From Riemerella anatipestifer ATCC 11845 = DSM 15868 (lineage in GTDB: Bacteria > Bacteroidota > Bacteroidia > Flavobacteriales > Weeksellaceae), in contig NC_017045.1 in assembly GCF_000252855.1 (NCBI RefSeq), positions 248,001 to 312,000 on the forward strand: DNA of 64,000 bases, read 5' to 3'. Positions 26,398 through 33,477 of the stretch are shown in pieces. The notes under the pieces are model-generated. The model was not told the origin of the DNA and ran no database searches. It saw nothing but the letters and a program-made list of their open reading frames with translations. How positions within the stretch are numbered: the first letter of the stretch is position 1; each line of letters starts with the position of its first letter. A program made the position numbers and the translations under genes.

Positions 26398-26433
26398 AAA
26401 AAAGAGGTCTGAGAAAAATCAAACCTCTTTTTA
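26398..26433 (-). terminator. Hairpin between peroxiredoxin and thioredoxin genes
   Basis: Eight-base perfect stem AAAGAGGT (26401-26408) with ACCTCTTT (26423-26430), flanked by A and T tracts. For minus-strand transcripts it lies just after the peroxiredoxin stop and could terminate or attenuate before the thioredoxin gene. Confidence 0.75.
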
Positions 26434-26447
26434 TTAAATTACTATTT

Positions 26448-27080
26448 TTAGTGTTTTGCTAAATATTCTGCGGTTGATTTTCTATCAGCATGCATAGCCT
26501 CTTTACCTTCTTCCCAGTTAGCAGGGTAAACTTCACCGTGCTTCTGTACGTGAGTATAGGCATCTATAAGTCTTAAAAACTCTTTTACATTTCTACCTAG
26601 AGGAATGTCGTTTACTGCTTCGTGGAAAATTTTTCCTGTTTCATCTATCAAATAAGTAGCTCTGTAAGTTACATTTGAACCTGAAAGAATTTCATTTCCT
26701 TCTTCATCATAATCAAAATCTTGCTCTACAATTCCTAAAGCATTAGCTAGTTGTCTGTGAGTATCTGCTAAGATTGGGTAAGTAACGCCCTCAATACCAC
26801 CATTATCTTTAGGTGTGTTTAACCAAGCAAAGTGTACTTCGTTAGTATCACAAGAAGCACCAATTACTTTAGTATTTCTCTTTTCAAACTCACCTAGAGC
26901 TTCTTGAAAAGCGTGTAATTCTGTTGGACAAACAAAAGTAAAATCTTTTGGATACCAAAATAATAATACTTTTTGTTGATTTTTTGTTGCTTCTTCTAGA
27001 ATGTTAATTCTTAGATTATCTCCCATTTCAGACATTGCATCTACTGTAATGTTTGGGAAAGGTCTTCCTACTAATGACAT
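26448..27080 (-). CDS. Peroxiredoxin of the AhpC/Prx1 type, lacking the usual resolving cysteine
   Basis: A 210-residue thiol peroxidase that reduces hydrogen peroxide and organic peroxides. The peroxidatic site is FTFVCPTELHAF (Cys51), with the catalytic Arg expected in the later GRNVKEFLRLIDA helix. In typical 2-Cys enzymes the C-terminal motif is VCPANW; here it reads EVYPANWEEG, with Tyr in place of the resolving Cys. The only other Cys is in IGASCDTNEVHFAWL (Cys77), a place where most AhpC have no Cys. The enzyme may be resolved by Cys77 or work as a 1-Cys type with an external thiol such as the adjacent thioredoxin. It is the first gene of the redox cluster. Confidence 0.92.
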   Translation of the reverse strand: MSLVGRPFPNITVDAMSEMGDNLRINILEEATKNQQKVLLFWYPKDFTFVCPTELHAFQEALGEFEKRNTKVIGASCDTNEVHFAWLNTPKDNGGIEGVTYPILADTHRQLANALGIVEQDFDYDEEGNEILSGSNVTYRATYLIDETGKIFHEAVNDIPLGRNVKEFLRLIDAYTHVQKHGEVYPANWEEGKEAMHADRKSTAEYLAKH

Positions 27081-27204
27081 ATTTTTATATTTTTTGAGTT
27101 ATTTAAATTTTTCTTTTACAAATTTTACAGATATAAAAAGATTCAGTTAATGAATTACATTATTATTGATAGTTAATATCTATCAATCAAAAAGAATTTA
27201 TGAG

Positions 27205-28401
27205 TTAAACATTATATTTAGCTAAAGTTTCTTTGATACGCTTCATTGCTTCTATTATCTGTTCATCGGAAGTGGCGTAAGATAAGCGAATACAGTTGGT
27301 ATCTCCAAATGATACACCTCCAACAGTAGCCACATGAGCTTTTTCTAAAAGGAACATCGCAAAATCATCAGAGTTATTGATGGTAGTATCCCCCAAGGTT
27401 TTTCCAAAATAGTAAGAAACATCAGGGAAAAGATAGAATGCACCTTTAGGCAGATTACATTTAAAACCTGGTATTTCGGATATAAGTTGATGAGCTAGGT
27501 TTCTTCTTTCTTTAAACTTATCTATCATAGGTTGTAGTTCTAATGGCTGCATTTCTAATGCCGTAATAGAAGCAATTTGTGCAATGGTATTAGCCCCAGA
27601 AGTTACTTGCCCTTGTATTTTATCGCAAGCAGATGCCAACCACTGTGGAGCAGCAGAGTAGCCTATTCTCCAGCCCGTCATAGCATAAGCCTTAGAAACA
27701 CCATTGATGACTACCGTCTGATTAAACACTTGTGGAAACTGGGCTATAGAAGTATGTTTACCTTCGTAATTTAAAAACTCATAAATTTCGTCGGAAATTA
27801 TCACAATCTCTGGATACTTAGCTAAAGTATTAGCAATAGCTTCCAATTCTTCATAGGTATAAAAACTTCCAGAAGGATTACAAGGCGAACTAAATAAAAT
27901 CGCTTTAGTCTTTGGAGTAATGGCAGCTTCTATTTGTTTAGGAGTTACCTTAAAATCAGTTTCTATAGAAGTTTCTATAAAAACGGAATTCCCACCCATC
28001 ATTCTTACCATTTCGTCGTAGCTTACCCAATATGGCGAAGGCAAAATGACTTCATCTTCGTCGTCTATAAGAGCGGCTAATACATTAGAAATGGACTGTT
28101 TAGCTCCCGTAGAAACACAAATTTGACTAGGAGAGTACTCCAAATTATTATCTCTTTTTAACTTATTACAAATAGCTTGTCTAAGTTCAGGAAATCCTGT
28201 TATAGGAGAGTAATGACTATAATTATCATCAATAGCTTTTTTAGCAGCTAATTTTATTTTTTCAGGAACATCAAAATCGGGTTCCCCCAAAGTCATACTA
28301 ATAACATCTATACCTTTCGCTTTCATAGCACGGGCTTTATTAGACATTACAAAGGTTTGGGAATAGCTCAGTCTCTCAACGCGTTTAGATAATTTGCTCA
28401 T
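27205..28401 (-). CDS. Pyridoxal phosphate-dependent aminotransferase (aspartate aminotransferase type)
   Basis: A 398-residue fold-type I aminotransferase of class I/II. The PLP lysine lies in INGVSKAYAMTGWRIGY (Lys237). Other PLP contacts are STGAKQSISN, SPYWVSYDEM, SSPCNPSG and SDEIYEFLNY. Length and motifs match the bacterial Ib aspartate aminotransferases, which transfer the amino group between aspartate or related amino acids and 2-oxoglutarate; the closeness of prephenate-type activity cannot be excluded. It is monocistronic. A minus-strand box TAATTTTG (28428-28421) lies about 20 bases before the ATG. Confidence 0.9.
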   Translation of the reverse strand: MSKLSKRVERLSYSQTFVMSNKARAMKAKGIDVISMTLGEPDFDVPEKIKLAAKKAIDDNYSHYSPITGFPELRQAICNKLKRDNNLEYSPSQICVSTGAKQSISNVLAALIDDEDEVILPSPYWVSYDEMVRMMGGNSVFIETSIETDFKVTPKQIEAAITPKTKAILFSSPCNPSGSFYTYEELEAIANTLAKYPEIVIISDEIYEFLNYEGKHTSIAQFPQVFNQTVVINGVSKAYAMTGWRIGYSAAPQWLASACDKIQGQVTSGANTIAQIASITALEMQPLELQPMIDKFKERRNLAHQLISEIPGFKCNLPKGAFYLFPDVSYYFGKTLGDTTINNSDDFAMFLLEKAHVATVGGVSFGDTNCIRLSYATSDEQIIEAMKRIKETLAKYNV

Positions 28402-28420
28402 AGTATATTTTTATTAGCAA

Positions 28421-28428
28421 CAAAATTA
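28421..28428 (-). promoter_or_regulatory. -7 element for the aminotransferase gene
   Basis: Minus strand TAATTTTG fits TAnnTTTG, 19 bases before the ATG at 28401. No clear -33 partner. Confidence 0.35.
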
Positions 28429-28499
28429 CGGATTTTGATTAAACATTTCACCATATTTATGGCTTAAATGTAAAGCTAAGTTAAATCAAAATAAATAAT

Positions 28500-28507
28500 T
28501 ATTTTTG
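28500..28507 (+). promoter_or_regulatory. -7 element for the 48-residue membrane protein
   Basis: TATTTTTG, 17 bases before the ATG at 28525; no clear TTG at -33. It supports expression of the short gene downstream. Confidence 0.4.
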
Positions 28508-28524
28508 CTAAAAATATCATCGCA

Positions 28525-28671
28525 ATGAATAACACTTCTGATTCTAAATTTAAAAAATGGCTTAAACGAGTAGGTTGGGGAGGACTAATCTTCTTTACCG
28601 CAAAAGGGTTGGTTTGGTTAGCTGTATTTTATTTCGGTGCAGATGCTTTAAAGGGATGTGTGAATAATTAA
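28525..28671 (+). CDS. 48-residue single-pass membrane protein
   Basis: A short gene read from ATG 28525 to TAA 28669-28671. The product has a basic N-terminal helix (SKFKKWLKRVGWGG), one hydrophobic segment (GLIFFTAKGLVWLAVFYFGA, about residues 20-39) and the tail DALKGCVNN. The basic-then-hydrophobic order suggests an N-in inner-membrane protein. It has a -7 element 17 bp upstream and codons in keeping with the neighbours. I recall similar tiny proteins in other flavobacteria, sometimes misnamed; I assign no function. It diverges from the aminotransferase gene. Confidence 0.65.
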   Translation: MNNTSDSKFKKWLKRVGWGGLIFFTAKGLVWLAVFYFGADALKGCVNN

Positions 28672-28828
28672 ACTCTGTATAAAATTTCTTTAAACTAAGT
28701 TATACTGCAAAACAGCTGTGAATTTTGAAATAAACCTAAGCTATAAAAAAGTATAATGAAACAAAAAAGCCGTTGAATAGTTTTAAAGTTTGAAATTATT
28801 TAACTACCCGTTATTGTAAATATCAAAT

Positions 28829-29413
28829 ATGATAAACTTTGAAAACCATTTGTCAGAAATTTTAGACTTACCAGATACTTGTCTTGATTTTTGTAAGGAT
28901 GAATACGAAATAAAAAATGTTAAAAAAAACACCTTTTTATTAGGAGAAGGAGAGGTGGCTAAATGGGCTGTTTTTGTAGAAAACGGACTTTTAAGAATGT
29001 ATTCTATAGACACCCAAGGTAAAGAACACATCATTCAGTTTGCTCCAGAAAAATGGTTGCTTTCAGACAGAAATAGTTTATTCTTTGATGAAAAATCTAA
29101 ATTCTATATAGAAGCAGTGGAAGATAGTCAAGTCTTATTACTAAAACCTTCATTTTTTGCTCAAATAATAGAAAAGTTTCCACAAACAGCAGCATCACAA
29201 GAGATGTTGTTACAAAAACACATCAGAAATTTACAAAACAGAGTTAATTCCTTATTGGGTGCAACAGCCGAAGAAAGATACTTAGATTTCATAAAAATGT
29301 ATCCCGATATTTTGCAACGAGTACCACAATGGATGGTGGCTTCCTATTTAGGGATTACCCCAGAAAGTTTAAGCAGAGTTAGAAAGAATATTGCAGAAAA
29401 AGGGAAACTTTAA
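28829..29413 (+). CDS. Crp/Fnr family transcriptional regulator
   Basis: A 194-residue regulator. The N-terminal ~120 residues form a cyclic-nucleotide-binding-type beta roll (TFLLGEGEVAKWAVFVENGL, GKEHIIQFAPEKW), and residues ~140-190 form the winged helix: ATAEERYLDFIKMYPDIL, then the helix-turn-helix VASYLGITPESLSRVRKNI. The roll lacks an obvious cAMP phosphate-binding motif (no RxS in the expected place) and lacks Fnr-type cysteine clusters, so the signal is unknown. It is close to the regulators that sit near stress or metabolic genes in flavobacteria. The neighbouring mnmE starts 58 bp later on the same strand with its own promoter box. Confidence 0.87.
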   Translation: MINFENHLSEILDLPDTCLDFCKDEYEIKNVKKNTFLLGEGEVAKWAVFVENGLLRMYSIDTQGKEHIIQFAPEKWLLSDRNSLFFDEKSKFYIEAVEDSQVLLLKPSFFAQIIEKFPQTAASQEMLLQKHIRNLQNRVNSLLGATAEERYLDFIKMYPDILQRVPQWMVASYLGITPESLSRVRKNIAEKGKL

Positions 29414-29459
29414 TCTAAAGATAACTTTCTTTAGAAAACCAAATTATTTTTCTAAGTCT

Positions 29460-29467
29460 TATATTTG
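29460..29467 (+). promoter_or_regulatory. mnmE -7 element, predicted leaderless
   Basis: TATATTTG, then four bases (CGGA), then the mnmE ATG at 29472. The same four-base spacing occurs at holB, murF and the SAM hydrolase gene. Confidence 0.5.
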
Positions 29468-29471
29468 CGGA

Positions 29472-30863
29472 ATGAATCAGCAAGATACCATTTGTGCATT
29501 AGCTACAGCCAATGGAGTAGGAGCCATAGGCATTATTAGAGTTTCAGGAGATAACTCTATTAACATTACAAATACTATTTTCAAAGGGAAAGATTTAACT
29601 AAAGTTGACTCTCACACGCTTCATTACGGATTTATAGTCCAGGGCGAGGAAGTGATAGATGAAGTTATGATAAGTATTTTTAAAGCTCCAAAAAGCTTTA
29701 CTACAGAGGATTCCGTAGAGATTTCGTTTCATGGGTCGCCTTTCATTGGTAAAAGGATTTTAGATTTATTGATAGCCAACGGTTGCAGAATGGCTAAGGC
29801 TGGAGAGTTTAGTATGAGAGCCTTTTTGAATGGTAGGATAGATCTTTCTCAAGCCGAGTCTATAGCAGACCTTATAGCTTCTGAAAGTGAGGCAGCAAGA
29901 AAAGTAGCCCTAAACCAACTCAAAGGTGGTATATCTAATGAGATTTCTATTTTACGGAATGATTTACTTAATTTTACTTCTCTTATAGAACTTGAGCTTG
30001 ATTTTGCTGAAGAAGATGTAGAATTTGCTGACCGAACTGAATTGACTCAATTATTACAAAAATTAAAGTCTAAACTTGGTGGTTTATTAGAAAGTTTCCA
30101 ATACGGAAATGCCGTTAAAAATGGAGTTCAAGTAGCTATTATTGGTAAGCCCAATGCAGGAAAATCTACCTTGCTAAATGCTTTACTAAAGGAGGAAAGA
30201 GCCATAGTTTCTGATATTGCAGGAACTACTAGAGATACTATAGAAGAAGTATTGCATATTGGTGGACACGCCTTTAGATTTATAGATACTGCAGGAATTA
30301 GAGATACCGCCGACAGAGTGGAGAGCATAGGTGTAGAAAAGGCTAAAGAAAAAATAAATACAGCAGATATTCTACTATATTTATTTGATATAAAAGACAG
30401 TACTCCTAACGAAATTATAAATTTCATTACCTCTTTAGAGCGTCCAGACCTTAAGGTTATTTTACTCCAAAATAAAATAGATTCTAGTAATGAAACAGAA
30501 ATCAATGATTTTTGGAAACAGTTAAAAGAGGTTCTCGTTCCTAATTTTACTCAAACCATTTTGGGAATTTCGGCTAAGGAAGAAAAGAATATAGAAATTT
30601 TAAAAAACGAACTGGTATCTTATATAGAGGAATTAAAAACTTCTGAAAGTACCATTATTACCAATCAGCGTCATCAAGAAGCATTACAAAAATCGCTTCT
30701 TTCGGTACAAAAAGTGGAAGAAGCCATCACAAATAGAATTTCTACTGAACTTTTAGCCTACGAACTTCGTGCCGCTATGGAGTATCTTGGTGAAATTTCT
30801 GGAGAGTTTACCAATGATGAAGTGTTAGGCAATATCTTTGGGAAATTTTGTATTGGAAAATAG
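29472..30863 (+). CDS. mnmE: tRNA modification GTPase MnmE
   Basis: MnmE, with MnmG, modifies the wobble uridine of several tRNAs (cmnm5U). The start at 29472 gives 463 residues opening MNQQDTICALATANGVGAIG, the family's standard N-terminus (a frame extending upstream to 29391 would overlap the Crp gene). The N-terminal formyl-THF-binding domain is followed by the G domain with GKPNAGKSTLLNALL, the TTRDT switch, DTAGIRDT and NKID, then the helical domain ending in the invariant CIGK. The 3' end of this gene is a known integration site for genomic islands in other phyla (SGI1 in Salmonella), and mobile-element debris follows here. Confidence 0.97.
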   Translation: MNQQDTICALATANGVGAIGIIRVSGDNSINITNTIFKGKDLTKVDSHTLHYGFIVQGEEVIDEVMISIFKAPKSFTTEDSVEISFHGSPFIGKRILDLLIANGCRMAKAGEFSMRAFLNGRIDLSQAESIADLIASESEAARKVALNQLKGGISNEISILRNDLLNFTSLIELELDFAEEDVEFADRTELTQLLQKLKSKLGGLLESFQYGNAVKNGVQVAIIGKPNAGKSTLLNALLKEERAIVSDIAGTTRDTIEEVLHIGGHAFRFIDTAGIRDTADRVESIGVEKAKEKINTADILLYLFDIKDSTPNEIINFITSLERPDLKVILLQNKIDSSNETEINDFWKQLKEVLVPNFTQTILGISAKEEKNIEILKNELVSYIEELKTSESTIITNQRHQEALQKSLLSVQKVEEAITNRISTELLAYELRAAMEYLGEISGEFTNDEVLGNIFGKFCIGK

Positions 30864-31115
30864 CCTATGTTTTTGCAATAATTTAAAAATAAACATCTTA
30901 TATGTTTAATTATCTAAATTACAGTATTTTACGTTTAAAGTTTTTGATACCTTTTGATGCTTTTTGTTTTATTTTGATACTTTCTTAGGGTGTAATGTGG
31001 GGTACAGTGTTGTCTGCAAAGGTGGATTGGGGTACTTTTAGGGTGGTGATGGTGGAATTACCTAATGGCAAATACTGAGCGAAATTATTAACAGGTAACC
31101 AAACAAAAAGTGTAA
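30864..31115. other. Non-coding stretch after mnmE, probable end of a decayed insertion
   Basis: No gene could be supported in these 250 bases. There are three near-direct repeats of TTTTGATAC/TTTTGATGC at 30942-30950, 30952-30960 and 30972-30980, then a G-rich segment with GTGGGGTACAGTG and GGGGTACTTTTAGGG. The base composition of the second part differs from the neighbouring AT-rich DNA. I infer remnant mobile-element DNA because an excisionase-like start follows directly. Confidence 0.35.
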
Positions 31116-31660
31116 ATGAGTAGCAACATTAGAGTTAATAGGCTTTGTAAGCATTGTGGGAAGACATTTATAGCCTCCTCATCGTCCAAAGGAAGTGCTT
31201 ATGAAAAGTTGGTTGCCGAAATTTTTAAACAATTAGATTTTGAGGTGGAAATTTTGGATCAAGGGAATGGAAGAAATTCCGATGCATAAAATTTAGAGTA
31301 GATAACACCGCTTTTTTGGTAGATCTAAGCCTATTCTAGTGGTTATAGTTTGGGAATAGATGACAGAGCGATAAAAGAGTATATCAATTATTATTGTCCA
31401 AAACTAAATAATGATGGCTATAAGAAAGTAGGATTTATTATCGTAAGTAATTAGTTTAAATCAAATTTTTATTAACGAAATTACTTGGAATACAGATATT
31501 AAACGTTTTATATTACTGACATCAGAGGCATTGTTATATCTGTTGGCATATATATAAAACAAAAGACAGAATTCCTCCTACTACGATAATTGGTACTTTG
31601 GTAAGTTTAGGTAATCCAATAGAATCCCAAAACATTATAGAAAAGTTTGATTATATTTAA
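31116..31660 (+). pseudogene. Broken FokI-type restriction endonuclease, fused to a mobile-element zinc-ribbon N-terminus
   Basis: From ATG 31116 the frame runs 57 codons to a stop at 31287-31289. The first ~20 residues (MSSNIRVNRLCKHCGKTFIA) resemble the zinc-ribbon start of helix-turn-helix/excisionase-like proteins of Bacteroidota mobile elements. From residue ~25 it reads KGSAYEKLVAEIFKQLDFEV then GNGRNSD. Continuing through frame changes and stops, further pieces appear: KFRVDNTAFLVD, KAYSSGYSLGIDDRAIKEYI, KKVGFIIVSN, RFILLTSEALLYLLAY and IIGTLVSLGNPIESQNIIEK, ending at 31660. Together they line up with the FokI cleavage domain (SRKPDG, VDTKAYSGGYNLPI, FLFVSGHFK). At least three frameshifts or stops prevent a functional product, and the catalytic Lys codon is out of frame. 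Which DNA-recognition domain it had is unknown. Confidence 0.7.
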
Positions 31661-31897
31661 TTGATAACCTCAATGGTGACGAGTGATATTATCATTTAAT
31701 ATTTACTAAAAGTTTGTATAACTTTGACAATACATAAGGAGGAGATAACTCTTGATAATGTTTTGAAATAGTTTATAAATATTTAATTTATAGTAAATTG
31801 CTATAAAAAATATTAAGTTTCTCAATGTAAACACCTATAATTTGGTGAATACTTAGTTGAATGTATGATATAATATCTAACTCTAAATAAAGTCAAA
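31661..31897. other. Intergenic, AT-rich, with an orphan Shine-Dalgarno site
   Basis: No gene was found. A -7-like TAACTTTG lies at 31719-31726 and a strong Shine-Dalgarno AAGGAGG at 31736-31742, but the ATG after it (31757) runs only two codons before a stop. This looks like the leader of a lost gene. The GlcG operon begins at 31898; its own promoter is not clear but could be the 31719 box, giving a leader of ~170 bases. Confidence 0.35.
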
Positions 31898-32389
31898 ATG
31901 AAAGCGAAGGTATTTATTGGTATGTTATTTTGGATGGTAACTAATCTATTAATTGCACAGACTACTAATGTTAGTCAACGTTTGACACAAGAGGGAGCAT
32001 TAAAATTAGCTGAACAGGCAAATTTAGAAGCTCAGAAATTAAATAAAAAGATATCTATAGCTGTGCTAGACTCATCTGGAGTTACACTTCTACTATTGAA
32101 AGGAGATGATGTAGGGGTTCATAATACTGAAGCTTCACGAAGAAAGGCCTATACATCTGCTTCAACTAAGACTTCCAGTTGGGATCTGATGCAAAAAGCG
32201 GCATCTGATCCGACGGCTCAAAACTTAAACACTCTTCCTGAGCTACTATTGCTAGGGGGAGGTGTGCCAATTTGGAAAAGTGGGATTCTAGTAGGTAGTA
32301 TTGGTATATCAGGAGGAGGAAGTGGAGAGAATGATCATAATATTGCTAAAAAATCAGTAGAAAATTTAGGTTTTACAATTCAACGATGA
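31898..32389 (+). CDS. Secreted GlcG/HbpS family protein (DUF336), first copy
   Basis: A 163-residue protein with a signal peptide (cleavage after NLLIA, mature Gln) and a single GlcG/HbpS (DUF336) domain: [69 protein letters not shown] and VGSIGISGG. Family members include heme-binding HbpS of Streptomyces and GlcG of the glycolate locus; some bind heme or small ligands. Residues for heme iron binding cannot be judged. It overlaps the next gene by 4 bp (ATGA), so the pair is translationally coupled. Together with the HIU-hydrolase-like gene it forms a secreted three-gene unit within accessory-looking DNA. Confidence 0.85.
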   Translation: MKAKVFIGMLFWMVTNLLIAQTTNVSQRLTQEGALKLAEQANLEAQKLNKKISIAVLDSSGVTLLLLKGDDVGVHNTEASRRKAYTSASTKTSSWDLMQKAASDPTAQNLNTLPELLLLGGGVPIWKSGILVGSIGISGGGSGENDHNIAKKSVENLGFTIQR

Positions 32390-32892
32390 AAAATATTACT
32401 TTAAGTTTTTTTTGTTTTATATTGTTGAGCTGTAATATGCTAAATGCTCAATTAAAAGTTTTATATAAGCCCATATTAACGAGTGAAATGGCTATACAAA
32501 TAGCACAAAAGTCGTTTATGGAAGCTATTAGAAATGGATATCAGATAAGTGTAACCGTCGTGGATCGATCGGGGCAGACATTAGCTGTACTTAGGCATCA
32601 TAATGCTGGTATACATACCTTAAGAGCTAGTTACAAAAAAGCATTTACCGCAACTTCTCAAAAAAGAGAAACAGCTGAGATCGCTCAGGGTATCAAAAAT
32701 GGAACTATACCCGAAGATATTCGTTATTTGGATGAGAATATTTTAATCTTAGACGGGGGAATCCCTATTTGGTTAGGTGGAGAAGTCGTAGGAGGAATTG
32801 GTGTAGGGGGAGCACATGGTATTGAAGATGTGAGGCTTGCAAAAGTGGGGATATTAGCAATTGAGACAAACCAAATAAATAGGTTAGATTAA
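32386..32892 (+). CDS. Secreted GlcG/HbpS family protein (DUF336), second copy
   Basis: A 168-residue paralogue of the gene before it. The N-terminus [18 protein letters not shown] offers either a lipobox (LLSC, Cys16) or a type I cleavage after MLNA leaving Gln; which is used is uncertain. The domain shows [71 protein letters not shown] and [12 protein letters not shown]. The HH/HNAG segment ([10 protein letters not shown]) differs from the first copy. Two tandem but diverged copies suggest a heterodimer or heteromer, which is inference. Confidence 0.84.
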   Translation: MKNITLSFFCFILLSCNMLNAQLKVLYKPILTSEMAIQIAQKSFMEAIRNGYQISVTVVDRSGQTLAVLRHHNAGIHTLRASYKKAFTATSQKRETAEIAQGIKNGTIPEDIRYLDENILILDGGIPIWLGGEVVGGIGVGGAHGIEDVRLAKVGILAIETNQINRLD

Positions 32893-32986
32893 AATTTCAA
32901 AAAAGGTAGATTTTTGTACTAAAAATAGCAATAAAGTATATCAATAGGGAGATTAAATGGTAACTAATTTTTTAAATTTATATATT

Positions 32987-33397
32987 ATGAAAAAGAGTTC
33001 TTTCTTAGTATTAATACTTGCTTTTACAAGTTTTATGTTTGCACAAGAAGCAAAATACCAGTTATCAAGTCATATTTTGGATATTACTCAGGGACAACCA
33101 GCTTCTGGAGTTACGATTAGTCTGTCAAAAATGAATAATACAGGTAATTGGATAAAAGTTGATGAAAAAATAACCGATTCAAATGGGCGAATTAGAGATT
33201 TTTTGAAGGAAGAGAAAGATATAAATCATCAAGGAATTTATAGGTTAACTTATTTTACAAAACCTTATTTTGACAAATTAGGACAAAAAAGTTTTTACCC
33301 ATTTATTGAAGTAGTATTTGAAATAAAAGATAATAGTCATTATCATGTTCCAATAACTTTAAGTCCATATGGCTACTCAACATATCGAGGTAATTAA
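32987..33397 (+). CDS. Secreted hydroxyisourate hydrolase-like protein (transthyretin family)
   Basis: 5-Hydroxyisourate hydrolase (HIUase) converts the product of urate oxidation towards allantoin. I start at ATG 32987 (136 residues), where a signal peptide begins (MKKSSFLVLILAFTSFMFA, then mature Gln); an upstream ATG at 32957 would put ten residues before it. Family motifs are LSSHILDITQGQPASGV (His29), SNGRIRDF (Arg68) and YHVPITLSPYGYSTYRG (His120). The final residue is Asn136 where the canonical YRGS tail has a catalytic Ser. The protein is probably periplasmic. No urate oxidase or decarboxylase (OHCU) gene is in the window, so a role in urate breakdown is not demonstrated; another hydrolytic substrate is possible. 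Confidence 0.84.
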   Translation: MKKSSFLVLILAFTSFMFAQEAKYQLSSHILDITQGQPASGVTISLSKMNNTGNWIKVDEKITDSNGRIRDFLKEEKDINHQGIYRLTYFTKPYFDKLGQKSFYPFIEVVFEIKDNSHYHVPITLSPYGYSTYRGN

Positions 33398-33422
33398 TAG
33401 TTATCACTATCTTAAAATTAAC

Positions 33423-33457
33423 AAAAAATCCAAGAGTTTACTTCTTGGATTTTTTTG
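33423..33457. terminator. Bidirectional terminator between the HIUase-like gene and yceI
   Basis: Eight-base stem ATCCAAGA (33428-33435) with TCTTGGAT (33443-33450), A-tract before and T-tract after. It serves both convergent genes. Confidence 0.87.
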
Positions 33458-33477
33458 TTAAATTAAATTTAAAATAG

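Noticed and set aside
30941-30980. Three TTTTGATAC-like repeats as a CRISPR or iteron array.
   Set aside because: Only three imperfect 9-base copies with irregular spacing and no adjacent cas or rep gene.
32911-32928. A sequence TTTTTGTACTAAAAATAG resembling the mnmE 3' end (TTTTGTATTGGAAAATAG, 30846-30863), as a possible second attachment site of an island.
   Set aside because: The match is gapped and AT-rich; in DNA of this composition it is likely by chance, and no integrase or clear direct repeat supports it.
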